Shown here: positions 8,480 to 16,841 of the stretch, piece by piece
Layout: every line of letters begins with the position of its first letter
Position numbering within the stretch: the stretch's first letter is position 1
Assembly: GCA_047605265.1 (NCBI GenBank)
Contig: JASGFY010000004.1
Coordinates: 34,235-98,234 of the forward strand
Direction: 5' to 3'
Source of the DNA: Solimonas sp047605265
GTDB taxonomy: Bacteria; Pseudomonadota; Gammaproteobacteria; Nevskiales; Nevskiaceae
DNA: 64,000 bases
Program-made: the position numbers and the translations under genes
Notes under the pieces: generated by a model
Seen by the model: the letters and a program-made list of their open reading frames with translations, nothing else
Databases searched by the model: none
What the model was told of the DNA's origin: nothing

Positions 8480-9258
8480 AGATGCCAAGGCCGGCGCCCG
8501 TCCGGACCCGCGGTCCGGCTGTTTTCGGGGCGCTTCTGCTTGCGGCGATGGTCTGTGCGCCCGCGTTCGCTGCCGGCGAGGTCGGCGCGCGCGCGGCGGC
8601 GGCGCTGCCCGAGGGATTCTGGGCGGCCCGCGCCGACCGCTACAGCGTCGAATGGGGCAGCGTCTCGCTCGGCGACGGCACGATCGCGTTGACGCCCGCC
8701 GGCGACGGCTGCTTCGATTACCGGTCGAGCACCAGTCCGGTCGCCGTCGTGCGCTGGACCTACGGCTCGCCGAGCGAAGCCAGCCGCTTCTGCGTGCAGG
8801 ACGGCCTCGTGCGACCGCAGCACTTCCAGTACAGCAACGACAAGCGCAGCGGCGACGATTTCTCGATCGACTTCGATGCCCGGATGCAGCGCGCGAAACT
8901 GATCAAGGGCGGCGTGGTCGCCGAGATCAAGGCGCCGGACCCGAGCTACGATCGCTTCTCGATCCGCGAAGCCGTGCGCCTGTGGGTGGCGCAGAATGCC
9001 GGCCAGATCGGTGCCGAGAAGGATTTCGACTTCATCGACGAGGACAAGCTGCGCACGTACCGCTTCCGCATCGAGGCGCACGAGACCGTGCAGGTGCCGG
9101 CCGGCAAGTTCGATGCCTTGCGCGTCGTGCGCATCGACAACCCGAAGAAGTCCTACCGCTACTGGCTGGCGCCGTCGCGCGATTACGTGCCGGTGAAGAT
9201 CGAGCACATCAACAAGGGCAAGACCGAACTGCGGATGGCGCTGCTCGGCGCCGGCTGA
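8476..9258 (+). CDS. DUF3108 domain-containing periplasmic protein
   Basis: The 260-residue protein has a signal peptide (GALLLAAMVCAPAFA) and a beta-rich body typical of DUF3108, including HFQYSNDKRSGDDFSIDFD and the C-terminal RYWLAPSRDYVPVKIEH. The function is not known. Proteins of this family commonly follow purN in gammaproteobacteria. The start ATG overlaps the purN stop (ATGA), so it is the last gene of a purM-purN-DUF3108 operon. No strong terminator follows; the next 500 bases hold only gene remnants. Confidence 0.85.
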   Translation: MKMPRPAPVRTRGPAVFGALLLAAMVCAPAFAAGEVGARAAAALPEGFWAARADRYSVEWGSVSLGDGTIALTPAGDGCFDYRSSTSPVAVVRWTYGSPSEASRFCVQDGLVRPQHFQYSNDKRSGDDFSIDFDARMQRAKLIKGGVVAEIKAPDPSYDRFSIREAVRLWVAQNAGQIGAEKDFDFIDEDKLRTYRFRIEAHETVQVPAGKFDALRVVRIDNPKKSYRYWLAPSRDYVPVKIEHINKGKTELRMALLGAG

Positions 9259-9299
9259 GCCGGGTCTTCAGTCTGCATCCGCAGCGCCGCATGCAGCGG

Positions 9300-9475
9300 C
9301 TGGCGGCCGGGTACGCCTTTGAGTTTCCGCGTGACGGCGTCGCGGAAAGCGATTCCGGCGCCGATCACCATATCCCCCGTGCACGCCGAGCCATCGAAGC
9401 TGGCGGAGAAGCCGTCGACCGAGATATCGATCCCGCCGCCGCGATGTCGGTGAACAGCGCGGTCGCCAGCACGCG
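9300..9475 (-). pseudogene. Remnant of a class III adenylate/guanylate cyclase domain
   Basis: Two adjacent minus-strand frames together resemble a class III nucleotide cyclase. One frame (9434-9472) reads VLATALFTDIAAA, like the cyclase start LATVLFTDIVGST. The next (about 9303-9440) reads DISVDGFSASFDGSA, then AFRDAVTRKLKG, like TTGDGFLATFDGPARAI and AIRDAVRxLG. The switch between frames is near 9437. The 30-40 residues that normally separate the two motifs are missing, so the piece carries both a frameshift and an internal deletion. There is no plausible start and no C-terminal half. Identification rests on motif recall only. Confidence 0.55.
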
Positions 9476-9578
9476 GTGCCGACCGCAGCAAGGATCGTGT
9501 TCACTATCGAATCTGTCTCCTCGTGCGAACACGATGAAAGACGCCATCGCGCCGCCGGGCTAGGACTTCAGCGCTCGC

Positions 9579-9767
9579 ATGGCGATCGTCACCGGCGGCG
9601 GCATCGGCGCGGCGACGGGGGCTCTCCGACTGGTCGGTCAGGATCCCGGCTACGAGGAGGCGCGGCGCTGGGCCGGGCACGCGCTCGGCGACGGCCGTGA
9701 TGCGTACTCGTTCTCCAAGGAGGCGATCATCGTCTGTCGCCTCAGAACGAACGAAAGACCGAGCTAA
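9579..9767 (+). pseudogene. Remnant of a short-chain dehydrogenase with internal deletion
   Basis: The 62-residue frame starts with a Rossmann nucleotide-binding motif (AIVTGGGIGAAT) and, only about 30 residues later, has the catalytic-type YSFSKEAIIV of the 3-alpha-hydroxysteroid/coniferyl-alcohol dehydrogenase group. In intact enzymes these motifs are roughly 130-150 residues apart, so most of the middle has been lost. The C terminus degenerates after this (CRLRTNERPS) and the frame ends inside the stop region of the neighbouring gene. An in-frame TAG lies just upstream of the ATG. Confidence 0.55.
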
Positions 9768-11116
9768 GCCGCCGCGCCGTCGAGCACGCCTTCGGCGCGC
9801 AGCTTGTCGAGATGGCTTTCGATATTCATGCGCGCCAGGCCGAGCAGGCGCGGGTCGACGTCGGCGTAGATCACGCGGAGCATCGATTCGAGATCGCGGC
9901 CCTCGCGCCACAGGCTCAGCACCTGCTGCTCGCGCAGGCGGCGGTGCTTCAGCGTTTCCTCGAGCCGGTAGACGGTGCCGAGCGCCGTGCCGTGCGAGGG
10001 CACGATGGCGCGCGGATTGATTTCGATCAGCCGTTCGAGCGTCGCGAAATACTTGCGCATGTCGCCCTCGGGCTTGGCGATGACCACGGTGCCGATGCCC
10101 TGGATCAGGTCGCCGACGATGCACCAGGCGCGGTTGTCCGGCATCAGCGCGAGATGGCCTTCGTCGTGGCCCGGCACTTCGAGCACCTGCACCGGGCGGT
10201 TCCGCCAGCGGCACAGCACGTCGCCTTCGCGATAATGATGGACGACGAGGCCGTGGAAGTAGTCCCGGCCCTTCTTCTCGTGCAGGCGCTGCTGCGTGTC
10301 AGCCGACATGCCGATCGGCACGCCGAAGCGGCGCGCGAGGTCCGGCGCGCGCTCGTGATGATCCGGATGGTGATGTGTCAGGAATACTTCGTGGATGCCC
10401 AAGCGCTCGACGAGCCGGCACAGCTTGTCCAGTTCTCCGTCGTCGGCCGGCGACGGGTCGACGAGCACGCGGTGCGACTGCGAGTCGCCGAGCAGGAAGC
10501 AGTTGGTGTTTTCGGCCGGCGGCAGCGTGTGCGAGCGCACGAGGATGTTGCGCACGCCGTGGATCGGTTCGATCAGCGGCAGCTCGAAGTCGATGCGCGT
10601 GCGGAAATCGAAGCCGGGAATCTCGCTGGCGGCGATGTCCGCGGCCAGCGCCTCGACGACGGCGCGCGTCGGCGGCGCCATCAGCGCTTCGCCGCTCCGG
10701 TAGCGCGCGAGCCATTCGGCCGGCTGCGCCCAGTCGGCGCGGCCGATCTCGTTGAGGTCCACCGTGATCTGCGGCTTGTGCGGCAGGGCGACCAGAAAGA
10801 AATGCGTGTTGAAACGCACCGCCATGTTCGGCGGCGTCAGGGCGGCGCCGAGCGCGCGCAGCGTGATCGTCTCGTACTGCGCAAGGTCAACACCCAGTTC
10901 CTCCTGCAGTTCGCGCATCAGGCCGCGCAGCAGGCGCGGTTCGTGGCCGTCGCAGAAGGCCGGCAGCGCCGCGCCGTCGCTATCGGCGGCGTCGATCTTG
11001 CCGCCGGGAAAGGCGTGGTAGCCGGGGAAGGCCTTGAGGAACGGCTGGCGGTACACCATCAACAGTTCATCGCCGCAGGTCAGGGCGATGGTGACGGCGT
11101 CGACGATCTTGCTCAT
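9764..11116 (-). CDS. Nudix hydrolase / metallo-beta-lactamase fold fusion protein
   Basis: A 450-residue two-domain protein. Residues ~5-170 are a Nudix domain: FPGGK (36-40) and RELQEELGV (68-76) are the two halves of a Nudix box separated by about 15 extra residues, an arrangement also found in NUDT19-like proteins. Residues ~195-450 are a metallo-beta-lactamase domain with THHHPDHHE near residue 247 (Zn-binding HxHxDH type), PGHDEGHLAL, and a LACTB2-like tail with VPSHG. It may hydrolyse nucleoside-diphosphate or CoA derivatives with one domain and a thioester or RNA with the other; the substrate cannot be told from sequence. It is divergent from the ABC exporter gene. Confidence 0.85.
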   Translation of the reverse strand: MSKIVDAVTIALTCGDELLMVYRQPFLKAFPGYHAFPGGKIDAADSDGAALPAFCDGHEPRLLRGLMRELQEELGVDLAQYETITLRALGAALTPPNMAVRFNTHFFLVALPHKPQITVDLNEIGRADWAQPAEWLARYRSGEALMAPPTRAVVEALAADIAASEIPGFDFRTRIDFELPLIEPIHGVRNILVRSHTLPPAENTNCFLLGDSQSHRVLVDPSPADDGELDKLCRLVERLGIHEVFLTHHHPDHHERAPDLARRFGVPIGMSADTQQRLHEKKGRDYFHGLVVHHYREGDVLCRWRNRPVQVLEVPGHDEGHLALMPDNRAWCIVGDLIQGIGTVVIAKPEGDMRKYFATLERLIEINPRAIVPSHGTALGTVYRLEETLKHRRLREQQVLSLWREGRDLESMLRVIYADVDPRLLGLARMNIESHLDKLRAEGVLDGAAA

Positions 11117-11209
11117 GGCGGTTCGGGCGACAAGGAGCGTGCATTATCGCGCCGGTGGCCGGCACGGCAATATCGTCTGTCCTGGCGAAATCTTCAGGCG
11201 GAGTGGTCC

Positions 11210-13021
11210 ATGAGCGAGCGCAGTCCGGATGAGGTGCTGGCCGACGCCGAGCGGCAGTTGCAGCAGGCGGTGGCGTCGCCGTCGCGGCGGCGTCTCGGCG
11301 TCTTGCGCCAGCTCGGGCCGTTCATCGCGCCGTATCGCGGCCGCATGGGCGTCGCTTTCCTGCTGCTGCTGGTCGGCTCCGGCGCGTTTCTCGGCGTGCC
11401 GCTGGCGTTCCGCGGCCTGATCGATCACGGCTTCGGCGGCGGCGGTGGCGCGATCGGCCCGCGCTTCCTCGGCCTGCTCGGCCTCGCGCTGGTCTGGGGC
11501 GCGGCGTCGGCCGGCCGCTTCTACCAGGTCAGCTGGATCGGCGAGCGCATCACCGCCGATCTGCGCAGCGCGGTCTACCGCCGCATGCTCGCGCAGTCGC
11601 CGCAATACTTCGAGACGACGCAGACCGGCGAGGTGCTGTCGCGCCTGACCGGCGACACGACGCTGGTGCAAACCGTCGTCGGCTCGTCGCTGTCGATGGG
11701 CCTGCGCAGCTTCTTCCAGTTCGCCGGCGGCCTGATCATGATGCTGGTCGTCAGCCCGGCGCTGTTCGCGGTGACGCTGGCGCTGCTGCTGGCCGTCGTC
11801 GTGCCGCTGGTATGGGCTGGCCGGCGCCTGCGCATACTGTCGCGCGAATCGCAGGATCGCATCGCCGACAGCTCGGCGGTCGCCGGTGAGGTACTCAACG
11901 CGATGCCGACCGTGCAGTCGTACACCAACGAGCCTTTCGAGCAGGGCCGCTTCGACCGCGCCGTCGAGAACGGCTTCGCCGCCGCGATCCGCCGCACGCG
12001 CGTCCGCGCGCTCCTGACCGGCGGCATGATCGGCGGCGTGTTCGGCGCGATCGTCTTCGTGCTGTGGCTCGGCGCACAGGCCGTCGTCGCCGGCAAGATG
12101 AGCAGCGGCGAACTGGCCTCGTTTGTGATGTACGCGGGCATCACCGCCGGCGGCGTCGGCGTGCTTGCCGAGGTCTGGGGCGACGCGATGCGCGCGGCCG
12201 GCGCGACCGAGCGCCTGATGGAGCTGCTGCGCGCCGAACCGGCGATCGCCGCGCCGGCCGCGCCGCGTGAGCTGCCGGCGACGCGTCGGGCGCGCGTGCG
12301 CTTCGAGCACGTCGGCTTCCGCTATCCGGCGCGCCCGCGGACGCCGGCGCTCGACGGCTTCGATCTCGACATCCGCGAAGGCGAGACGGTCGCGCTGGTC
12401 GGTCCCAGCGGCGCCGGCAAGACCACGGCGTTCCAGCTGCTGCAACGCTTCTACGATGTCGATGCCGGCCGCATCCTGTTCAACGGCGTCGACATCCGCG
12501 AACTCGACCCGCGCGTCCTGCGCGCGCAGATCGGCCTCGTGCCGCAGGAGCCGGTGGTGTTCTCGGCCGACGCGTTCGAGAACATCCGTTACGGCCGGCC
12601 CGGCGCGAGCGACGAGGACGTGATGGTCGCCGCGCGCACCGCGCACGCCGACGAGTTCATCGCGCGCCTGCCGGACGGCTACAGGACCTTCTTCGGCGAA
12701 CGCGGCGTGCGCCTGTCGGGCGGACAGCGCCAGCGCATCGCCATCGCTCGCGCCATTCTCAAGAACCCGCCGCTGCTGCTGCTCGACGAAGCGACCAGCG
12801 CGCTCGACGCCGAGAGCGAGGCGCTGGTGCAGCGCGGTCTGCAGGCGGCGATGGAGGGCCGCACGACGCTGATCATCGCGCATCGCCTGGCGACCGTGCA
12901 GCGCGCCGACCGCCTCGTCGTGCTCGAGCACGGCCGCATCGTCGAGACCGGTCCGGCCGCCGAGCTGGCGAAGAGCGGCGGGCTGTATGCGCGGCTGGCG
13001 AGCCTGCAGTTGGTGGCGTAA
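11210..13021 (+). CDS. ABC exporter, fused permease/ATPase (MsbA-related subfamily)
   Basis: A 603-residue half-transporter with the type IV exporter layout. About six membrane segments lie in residues 45-320 (for example AFLLLLVGSGAFLGVPLAF). A nucleotide-binding domain follows with Walker A GPSGAGKTT (~398), signature LSGGQRQRIAIARA (~502), Walker B LLLLDEATSALD (~522) and the switch His in IIAHRL. It probably works as a homodimer moving a lipid or hydrophobic compound outward. It resembles the 'MsbA-related' subfamily rather than MsbA itself, and it is not next to lpxK. The start ATG has a weak GGAG site. A terminator follows immediately. Confidence 0.92.
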   Translation: MSERSPDEVLADAERQLQQAVASPSRRRLGVLRQLGPFIAPYRGRMGVAFLLLLVGSGAFLGVPLAFRGLIDHGFGGGGGAIGPRFLGLLGLALVWGAASAGRFYQVSWIGERITADLRSAVYRRMLAQSPQYFETTQTGEVLSRLTGDTTLVQTVVGSSLSMGLRSFFQFAGGLIMMLVVSPALFAVTLALLLAVVVPLVWAGRRLRILSRESQDRIADSSAVAGEVLNAMPTVQSYTNEPFEQGRFDRAVENGFAAAIRRTRVRALLTGGMIGGVFGAIVFVLWLGAQAVVAGKMSSGELASFVMYAGITAGGVGVLAEVWGDAMRAAGATERLMELLRAEPAIAAPAAPRELPATRRARVRFEHVGFRYPARPRTPALDGFDLDIREGETVALVGPSGAGKTTAFQLLQRFYDVDAGRILFNGVDIRELDPRVLRAQIGLVPQEPVVFSADAFENIRYGRPGASDEDVMVAARTAHADEFIARLPDGYRTFFGERGVRLSGGQRQRIAIARAILKNPPLLLLDEATSALDAESEALVQRGLQAAMEGRTTLIIAHRLATVQRADRLVVLEHGRIVETGPAAELAKSGGLYARLASLQLVA

Positions 13022-13059
13022 AAGGCAGAAGCATTCAACCACTGATTTGACGGATGCCG

Positions 13060-13088
13060 CGGAGTGAAATGCGGACCGCTCCGTTTTT
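13060..13088 (+). terminator. Intrinsic terminator after the ABC exporter gene
   Basis: A 7-bp stem (CGGAGTG paired with CGCTCCG, one G-T pair) with a 10-base loop is followed directly by five T residues. It sits 39 bases after the stop codon of the exporter gene and 76 bases before tal. Confidence 0.7.
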
Positions 13089-13163
13089 GCCGTTCATCGA
13101 TGAAATCTGTGTAATCTGTGATCGATCTGGTTTTCTTCTTCCGTACACACAGCCAACAGGACC

Positions 13164-14291
13164 ATGAACCGCCTCCAGGCCGTCCACGCGCTGGGCCAGT
13201 CGCTCTGGCTCGACTACATCCGCCGCGATCTGCTGACCGGCGGCGGCCTGCGCCGTCTGATCGAGGACGATGCGATCACCGGCCTGACGTCGAATCCGGC
13301 GATCTTCGAGAAGGCGATCGGCGGCAGCGCCGAATACGACGAAGCGCTGCAGGCGCAGGTCCGCGCGGGCGTGTGCGAGCCGCACGAGCTGTTCGAGAAG
13401 ATCGCGATCGAGGACATCCGCCTCGCCGCCGACGAGTTCCGCAAGGTCTACGACCGCACGCGTGCCGCCGACGGTTACGTGAGCCTCGAAGTGTCGCCGC
13501 GCCTCGCGCACGATGCCGACGGCACGATCGCGCAGGCGCGCCGCCTGTGGCAGGCGGTCGGCCGCGACAATCTGATGATCAAGGTGCCGGGCACGCCGGC
13601 CGGCTGCGAGGCGATTCGCACGCTGATCGGCGAGGGCATCAACGTCAACGTGACGCTGCTGTTCTCGCGCGAGGCGTACCGCGCGGTCGCCGAGGCCTAC
13701 ATCGACGGCGTCGAGCGGTGGACGCAGCGCGGCGGCGAAGGCAATCGCGTCGCCAGCGTCGCCAGCTTTTTCGTCAGCCGCATCGACGCCGCGCTCGACG
13801 CCGAGATCGAGCGGCGCGTTACCGCCGGCGATGCCGAAGCTGTGCGCCTGCAGGCGCTGGCGGGGCGGATCGCGATCGCCAATGCGCGGCTCGCGTATCA
13901 GGACTACAAGGCGCTGTACGCGACGCCGCGCTGGCAGAAGCTGGCGCAGCAGCACCGCGCGCGGCCGCAGAGATTGCTCTGGGCGAGCACCGGCGCCAAG
14001 AATCCGCGCTATCGCGACACGCTCTACGTCGAGGAGCTGATCGGCGTCGACACCGTCGACACCGTGCCGCCGGCGACGCTCGACGCGTTTCGCGATCACG
14101 GCGAGGCTCGCTCGCTGCTCGAGCACGCGCTGGCCGACGCGCGCAAGGTGTTCGACGAGATCGACGCCCTGCAGCTGCCGTTCGCGGCGACGGTCGCGCG
14201 CCTCGTCGTTGAAGGCGTGCAGCTGTTCGTCGATGCCGATGACAAGCTGCTCGCCGCGGTGGCGAAGAAGCGCGACGCGATTGCGGTCTGA
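13164..14291 (+). CDS. tal: Transaldolase
   Basis: Transaldolase moves a dihydroxyacetone unit between sugar phosphates in the non-oxidative pentose phosphate pathway. The 375-residue protein carries the subfamily hallmarks GLTSNPAIFEKAI near residue 41, DGYVSLEVSP, and the Schiff-base lysine in NLMIKVPGT. WASTGAKNP and the C-terminal helices also fit. The length places it in the longer transaldolase subfamily (Corynebacterium/cyanobacterial type) rather than the ~317-residue E. coli TalB type. An AGGA site precedes the ATG. It lies between a terminator and a 199-base spacer, so it is probably transcribed alone. Confidence 0.93.
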   Translation: MNRLQAVHALGQSLWLDYIRRDLLTGGGLRRLIEDDAITGLTSNPAIFEKAIGGSAEYDEALQAQVRAGVCEPHELFEKIAIEDIRLAADEFRKVYDRTRAADGYVSLEVSPRLAHDADGTIAQARRLWQAVGRDNLMIKVPGTPAGCEAIRTLIGEGINVNVTLLFSREAYRAVAEAYIDGVERWTQRGGEGNRVASVASFFVSRIDAALDAEIERRVTAGDAEAVRLQALAGRIAIANARLAYQDYKALYATPRWQKLAQQHRARPQRLLWASTGAKNPRYRDTLYVEELIGVDTVDTVPPATLDAFRDHGEARSLLEHALADARKVFDEIDALQLPFAATVARLVVEGVQLFVDADDKLLAAVAKKRDAIAV

Positions 14292-14490
14292 CTTTCCGGA
14301 GCCGGCGACGCGCAGGAAGAGGCGCGCCGCCCGGCGTCCATCGGCCGGACCGGACGGCGTTCATCCGAGGAGACGACCTCTCGGGGAGCGCGATATTAAG
14401 GGATTGTCCTTGCGCCGGAGTGGTGCCGGCGAAATCGGTCTGAGCACAGGACCGCAGCGCCGGCCGGACGGTCTGGCGTAAGCTGCCGCC

Positions 14491-15057
14491 ATGTCGGGCC
14501 TGCTCCGTTTTCTCGTCGTCGCGCTGTGCGTCTGCTCCTCGACCGCGTTCGCCGCGGCGGCGGTCGCGCCGGCGCCGGGCGAGGTGCCGCCGGATGAGGT
14601 CGGCCGCGACCGCGACGGCGGCGACGTGAGGCTCAGCGACTACCGCGGCCAGGTCGTCGTCATGTCGTTCTGGGCCTCGTGGTGCGGGCCGTGCATCGAC
14701 GAGATGACGATGCTCGAGAAGCTACAGCGTGCCGCGACGCGCGAGCGGCTGACGGTGATCGCGGTCAACTGGAAGGAGGACCGCGATCGCTACCGCGAAA
14801 TCGCCCGGCGCCTGAAGGATTTCCAGCTGATCCTCACCAGCGACCCGAAGGGACGCGTCGGCGCGCAATATGCAGTCAAGGCGATCCCGCGCCTGTTCAT
14901 CATCGGCCGCGACGGCCGCGTCGCCTATTCGCATCTCGGCTACGACCCGGAAAGTTCGATGCCCCGGATCGTCGACGAAGTGAACGCGCTGCTGCAGCAG
15001 GCGTCGCCCGGCGCCGCGCAGGCCCTGCCGGACGGGACGGCGGCGGGCGCGCCGTGA
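14491..15057 (+). CDS. TlpA-like periplasmic thioredoxin-fold protein
   Basis: The 188-residue protein has an N-terminal signal peptide (LLRFLVVALCVCSSTAFA), a redoxin core with LSDYRGQVVVMSFWASWCGP and the active-site CxxC of WCGPC at residues 64-68, and the cis-Pro loop in VKAIPRLFIIG. It should be a periplasmic reductase or disulfide-exchange protein of the TlpA/ResA group; its partner is unknown. It ends 41 bases before the truncated haemoglobin gene on the same strand, so the two could share a transcript. Confidence 0.88.
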   Translation: MSGLLRFLVVALCVCSSTAFAAAAVAPAPGEVPPDEVGRDRDGGDVRLSDYRGQVVVMSFWASWCGPCIDEMTMLEKLQRAATRERLTVIAVNWKEDRDRYREIARRLKDFQLILTSDPKGRVGAQYAVKAIPRLFIIGRDGRVAYSHLGYDPESSMPRIVDEVNALLQQASPGAAQALPDGTAAGAP

Positions 15058-15098
15058 AACGCTGACGGCGCCACGCAGCCACGTGCGAAAATACGCCG

Positions 15099-15488
15099 AT
15101 GACGATCAGCAGCTTCTACGAACAGCTCGGCCGCGACGAGACGGTGATCCGCCGTCTCGTCGACGCTTTCTACGACCGCATGGACCGCGATCCGGCCTAC
15201 GCCGAGTTGCGCCGCCTGCATCCGCCGTCGCTGCAGGGGTCGCGCGACAAGCTGTTCTGGTTCCTCTGCGGCTGGACCGGCGGCGAGCCGCATTACATCC
15301 GCCGTTTCGGCCATCCGCGCCTGCGCGCGCGGCATCTGCCGTTCGCGATCGCCGACCGCGAGCGCGACCAGTGGCTGGCCTGCATGAAAGAAGCGCTCGC
15401 CGAAGCCGGCATCGAACCGGCGCTGCGCCGGCAACTGTACGACGCGCTGGCGCCGGTCGCCGACTGGATGCGCAACCAGCCGGAGTGA
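15099..15488 (+). CDS. Group II truncated haemoglobin
   Basis: A 129-residue 2-on-2 globin. The proximal haem-binding His is His79 in GHPRLRARHLPF, a group II signature. The B-helix Tyr25 (AFYDRM) and Trp92 in RDQWLACM (the G8 Trp of the group) are also present. Such proteins bind O2 or NO and are linked to detoxification or redox sensing in the cytoplasm. It follows the TlpA-like gene by 41 bases and precedes the pqi operon by 85 bases. Confidence 0.93.
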   Translation: MTISSFYEQLGRDETVIRRLVDAFYDRMDRDPAYAELRRLHPPSLQGSRDKLFWFLCGWTGGEPHYIRRFGHPRLRARHLPFAIADRERDQWLACMKEALAEAGIEPALRRQLYDALAPVADWMRNQPE

Positions 15489-15573
15489 GGCCGTCCGGAG
15501 CGACGCTGCCCAAACGCCGGCGCAGCCTCTAGACTTGTCGGCGTCAGGGCAGGAGTCCCCGAGCCGGTCGATC

Positions 15574-16212
15574 ATGATGCGCGCGAGCCAACTCGTCGTC
15601 TGCGAACATTGCGATGCCGTGCACGAGCGCCGCGATCTCGGTCCGCGCGGCCGCGCGCTGTGCGTGCGCTGCGGCGCCGAGCTGTACCGCGGCGGCCATC
15701 GCGACCTCCATACGATGCTGGCGCTGACGCTGGCGAGCCTGATCGTGTTCGTCATCGCCAACGTCTACCCGATCATCACGCTCGAGCTGCAGGGCGTGGC
15801 CAGCCGCAGCACGCTGTGGGGCGCGATCCGCGCGACCTGGGACACCGGCGTGGGGCCGGTCGCCGTGCTCGCCGCGCTGACCGTGTTCTTCTTTCCGCTC
15901 GCGCAGATCGTCCTGTTCGGCTACGTGCTCGCCGAGCTGCTGCGCGGTCGCGCGCCGCGCGGCTTCATCGACATCATGCATGCGCTGCGCCTGATGCGGC
16001 CCTGGAGCATGGTCGAGGTCTTCATGCTCGGCACCCTGGTGTCGGTCGTGAAGATCGCCGGCCTCGCGTCGGTGACGCCGCAGATCGGCATCTTCGCGTT
16101 CGGCGTGCTGACGATCCTGCTGACGACGATCAATTCGTTCGATCTGCGTCTGCTGTGGGAAGCGCGCGAACATCTCGCCGCCGGCGGCGCGGCCGCCGGT
16201 GCCTCGGCATGA
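15574..16212 (+). CDS. pqiA: Paraquat-inducible protein A, first module (PqiA-like)
   Basis: PqiA proteins are inner-membrane partners of MCE-type lipid-transport bridges. The product (about 212 residues) starts with a zinc-ribbon-like pair of Cys motifs (CEHC and CVRC) and has about four membrane helices (LALTLASLIVFVIANVYPII and others), with the characteristic MRPWSMVEVFMLG. In E. coli one PqiA polypeptide holds two such modules; here they are separate genes joined by an ATGA overlap. ATGs at 15574 and 15577 and a TTG at 15535 are all in frame; I chose 15574. Confidence 0.87.
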   Translation: MMRASQLVVCEHCDAVHERRDLGPRGRALCVRCGAELYRGGHRDLHTMLALTLASLIVFVIANVYPIITLELQGVASRSTLWGAIRATWDTGVGPVAVLAALTVFFFPLAQIVLFGYVLAELLRGRAPRGFIDIMHALRLMRPWSMVEVFMLGTLVSVVKIAGLASVTPQIGIFAFGVLTILLTTINSFDLRLLWEAREHLAAGGAAAGASA

Positions 16213-16841
16213 GGATACGCACCGCGGCTGGGCTGGGCCTGCTGCCCTGCGATGCCTGTGGCCTGGTCTGTCGCGCGCTGCCGCCGGGCGCGCCCGCGCT
16301 GTGCTGCCCGCGCTGCGAGGCGCCGCTGCATCGGCGCAAGCCGGACAGCGTGCGCCGCACCTGGGCGTTCCTGATCGCGGCGATGCTGCTGTACATCCCG
16401 GCCAACGCGCTGCCGATCATGCAGACCGCGACGCTGATCTACGACGAGAACGACACCATCCTCGGCGGCGTGCGCGTGCTGTGGCGCGGCGGCTCCTGGG
16501 ACCTGGCCATCATTGTCTTCGTCGCCAGCATCTGCGTGCCGCTGCTGAAGATGGTCGCGCTGGTCGTGCTGCTGGTGACGTCGCGGCGGCATTCGACCTG
16601 GCGGCAGACCGGCCGCGCGCGGCTGTACCGGCTCGTCGAGTTCGTCGGCCAATGGTCGATGCTCGACGTCTTCGTCGTCGCGCTGCTGGTGGCGCTGGTC
16701 AATTTCCAGTCGGTCGCCGAGGTGCGCGCCGGCCCCGGCCTGATCGCCTTCGGCGCCGTCGTGGTGCTGACGATGCTGGCGTCGATGAGCTTCGACCCGC
16801 GCCTGATCTGGGACGAACCCGAACCCCCGAAATGTCCATGA
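16209..16841 (+). CDS. pqiA: Paraquat-inducible protein A, second module (PqiA-like)
   Basis: The 210-residue product is the second PqiA module. It has Cys pairs CDAC and CPRC at the N terminus, then about four membrane helices and the family motif EFVGQWSMLDVFVVA, ending MSFDPRLIWD. Its start overlaps the first module's stop (ATGA), and its last bases overlap the start of the MCE-domain gene. The pair probably acts as one complex with the PqiB-like protein. Confidence 0.87.
   Translation: MRIRTAAGLGLLPCDACGLVCRALPPGAPALCCPRCEAPLHRRKPDSVRRTWAFLIAAMLLYIPANALPIMQTATLIYDENDTILGGVRVLWRGGSWDLAIIVFVASICVPLLKMVALVVLLVTSRRHSTWRQTGRARLYRLVEFVGQWSMLDVFVVALLVALVNFQSVAEVRAGPGLIAFGAVVVLTMLASMSFDPRLIWDEPEPPKCP

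Noticed and set aside
9183..9491. 102-residue minus-strand gene
   Set aside because: Only its central part resembles a cyclase; the start lies in shadow sequence and the end runs into the DUF3108 gene, so it is treated as part of a pseudogene.
14292..14490. Possible small gene or RNA between tal and the TlpA-like gene
   Set aside because: Frames there have no ribosome-binding site or coding character, and no strong hairpin with a T run is present.
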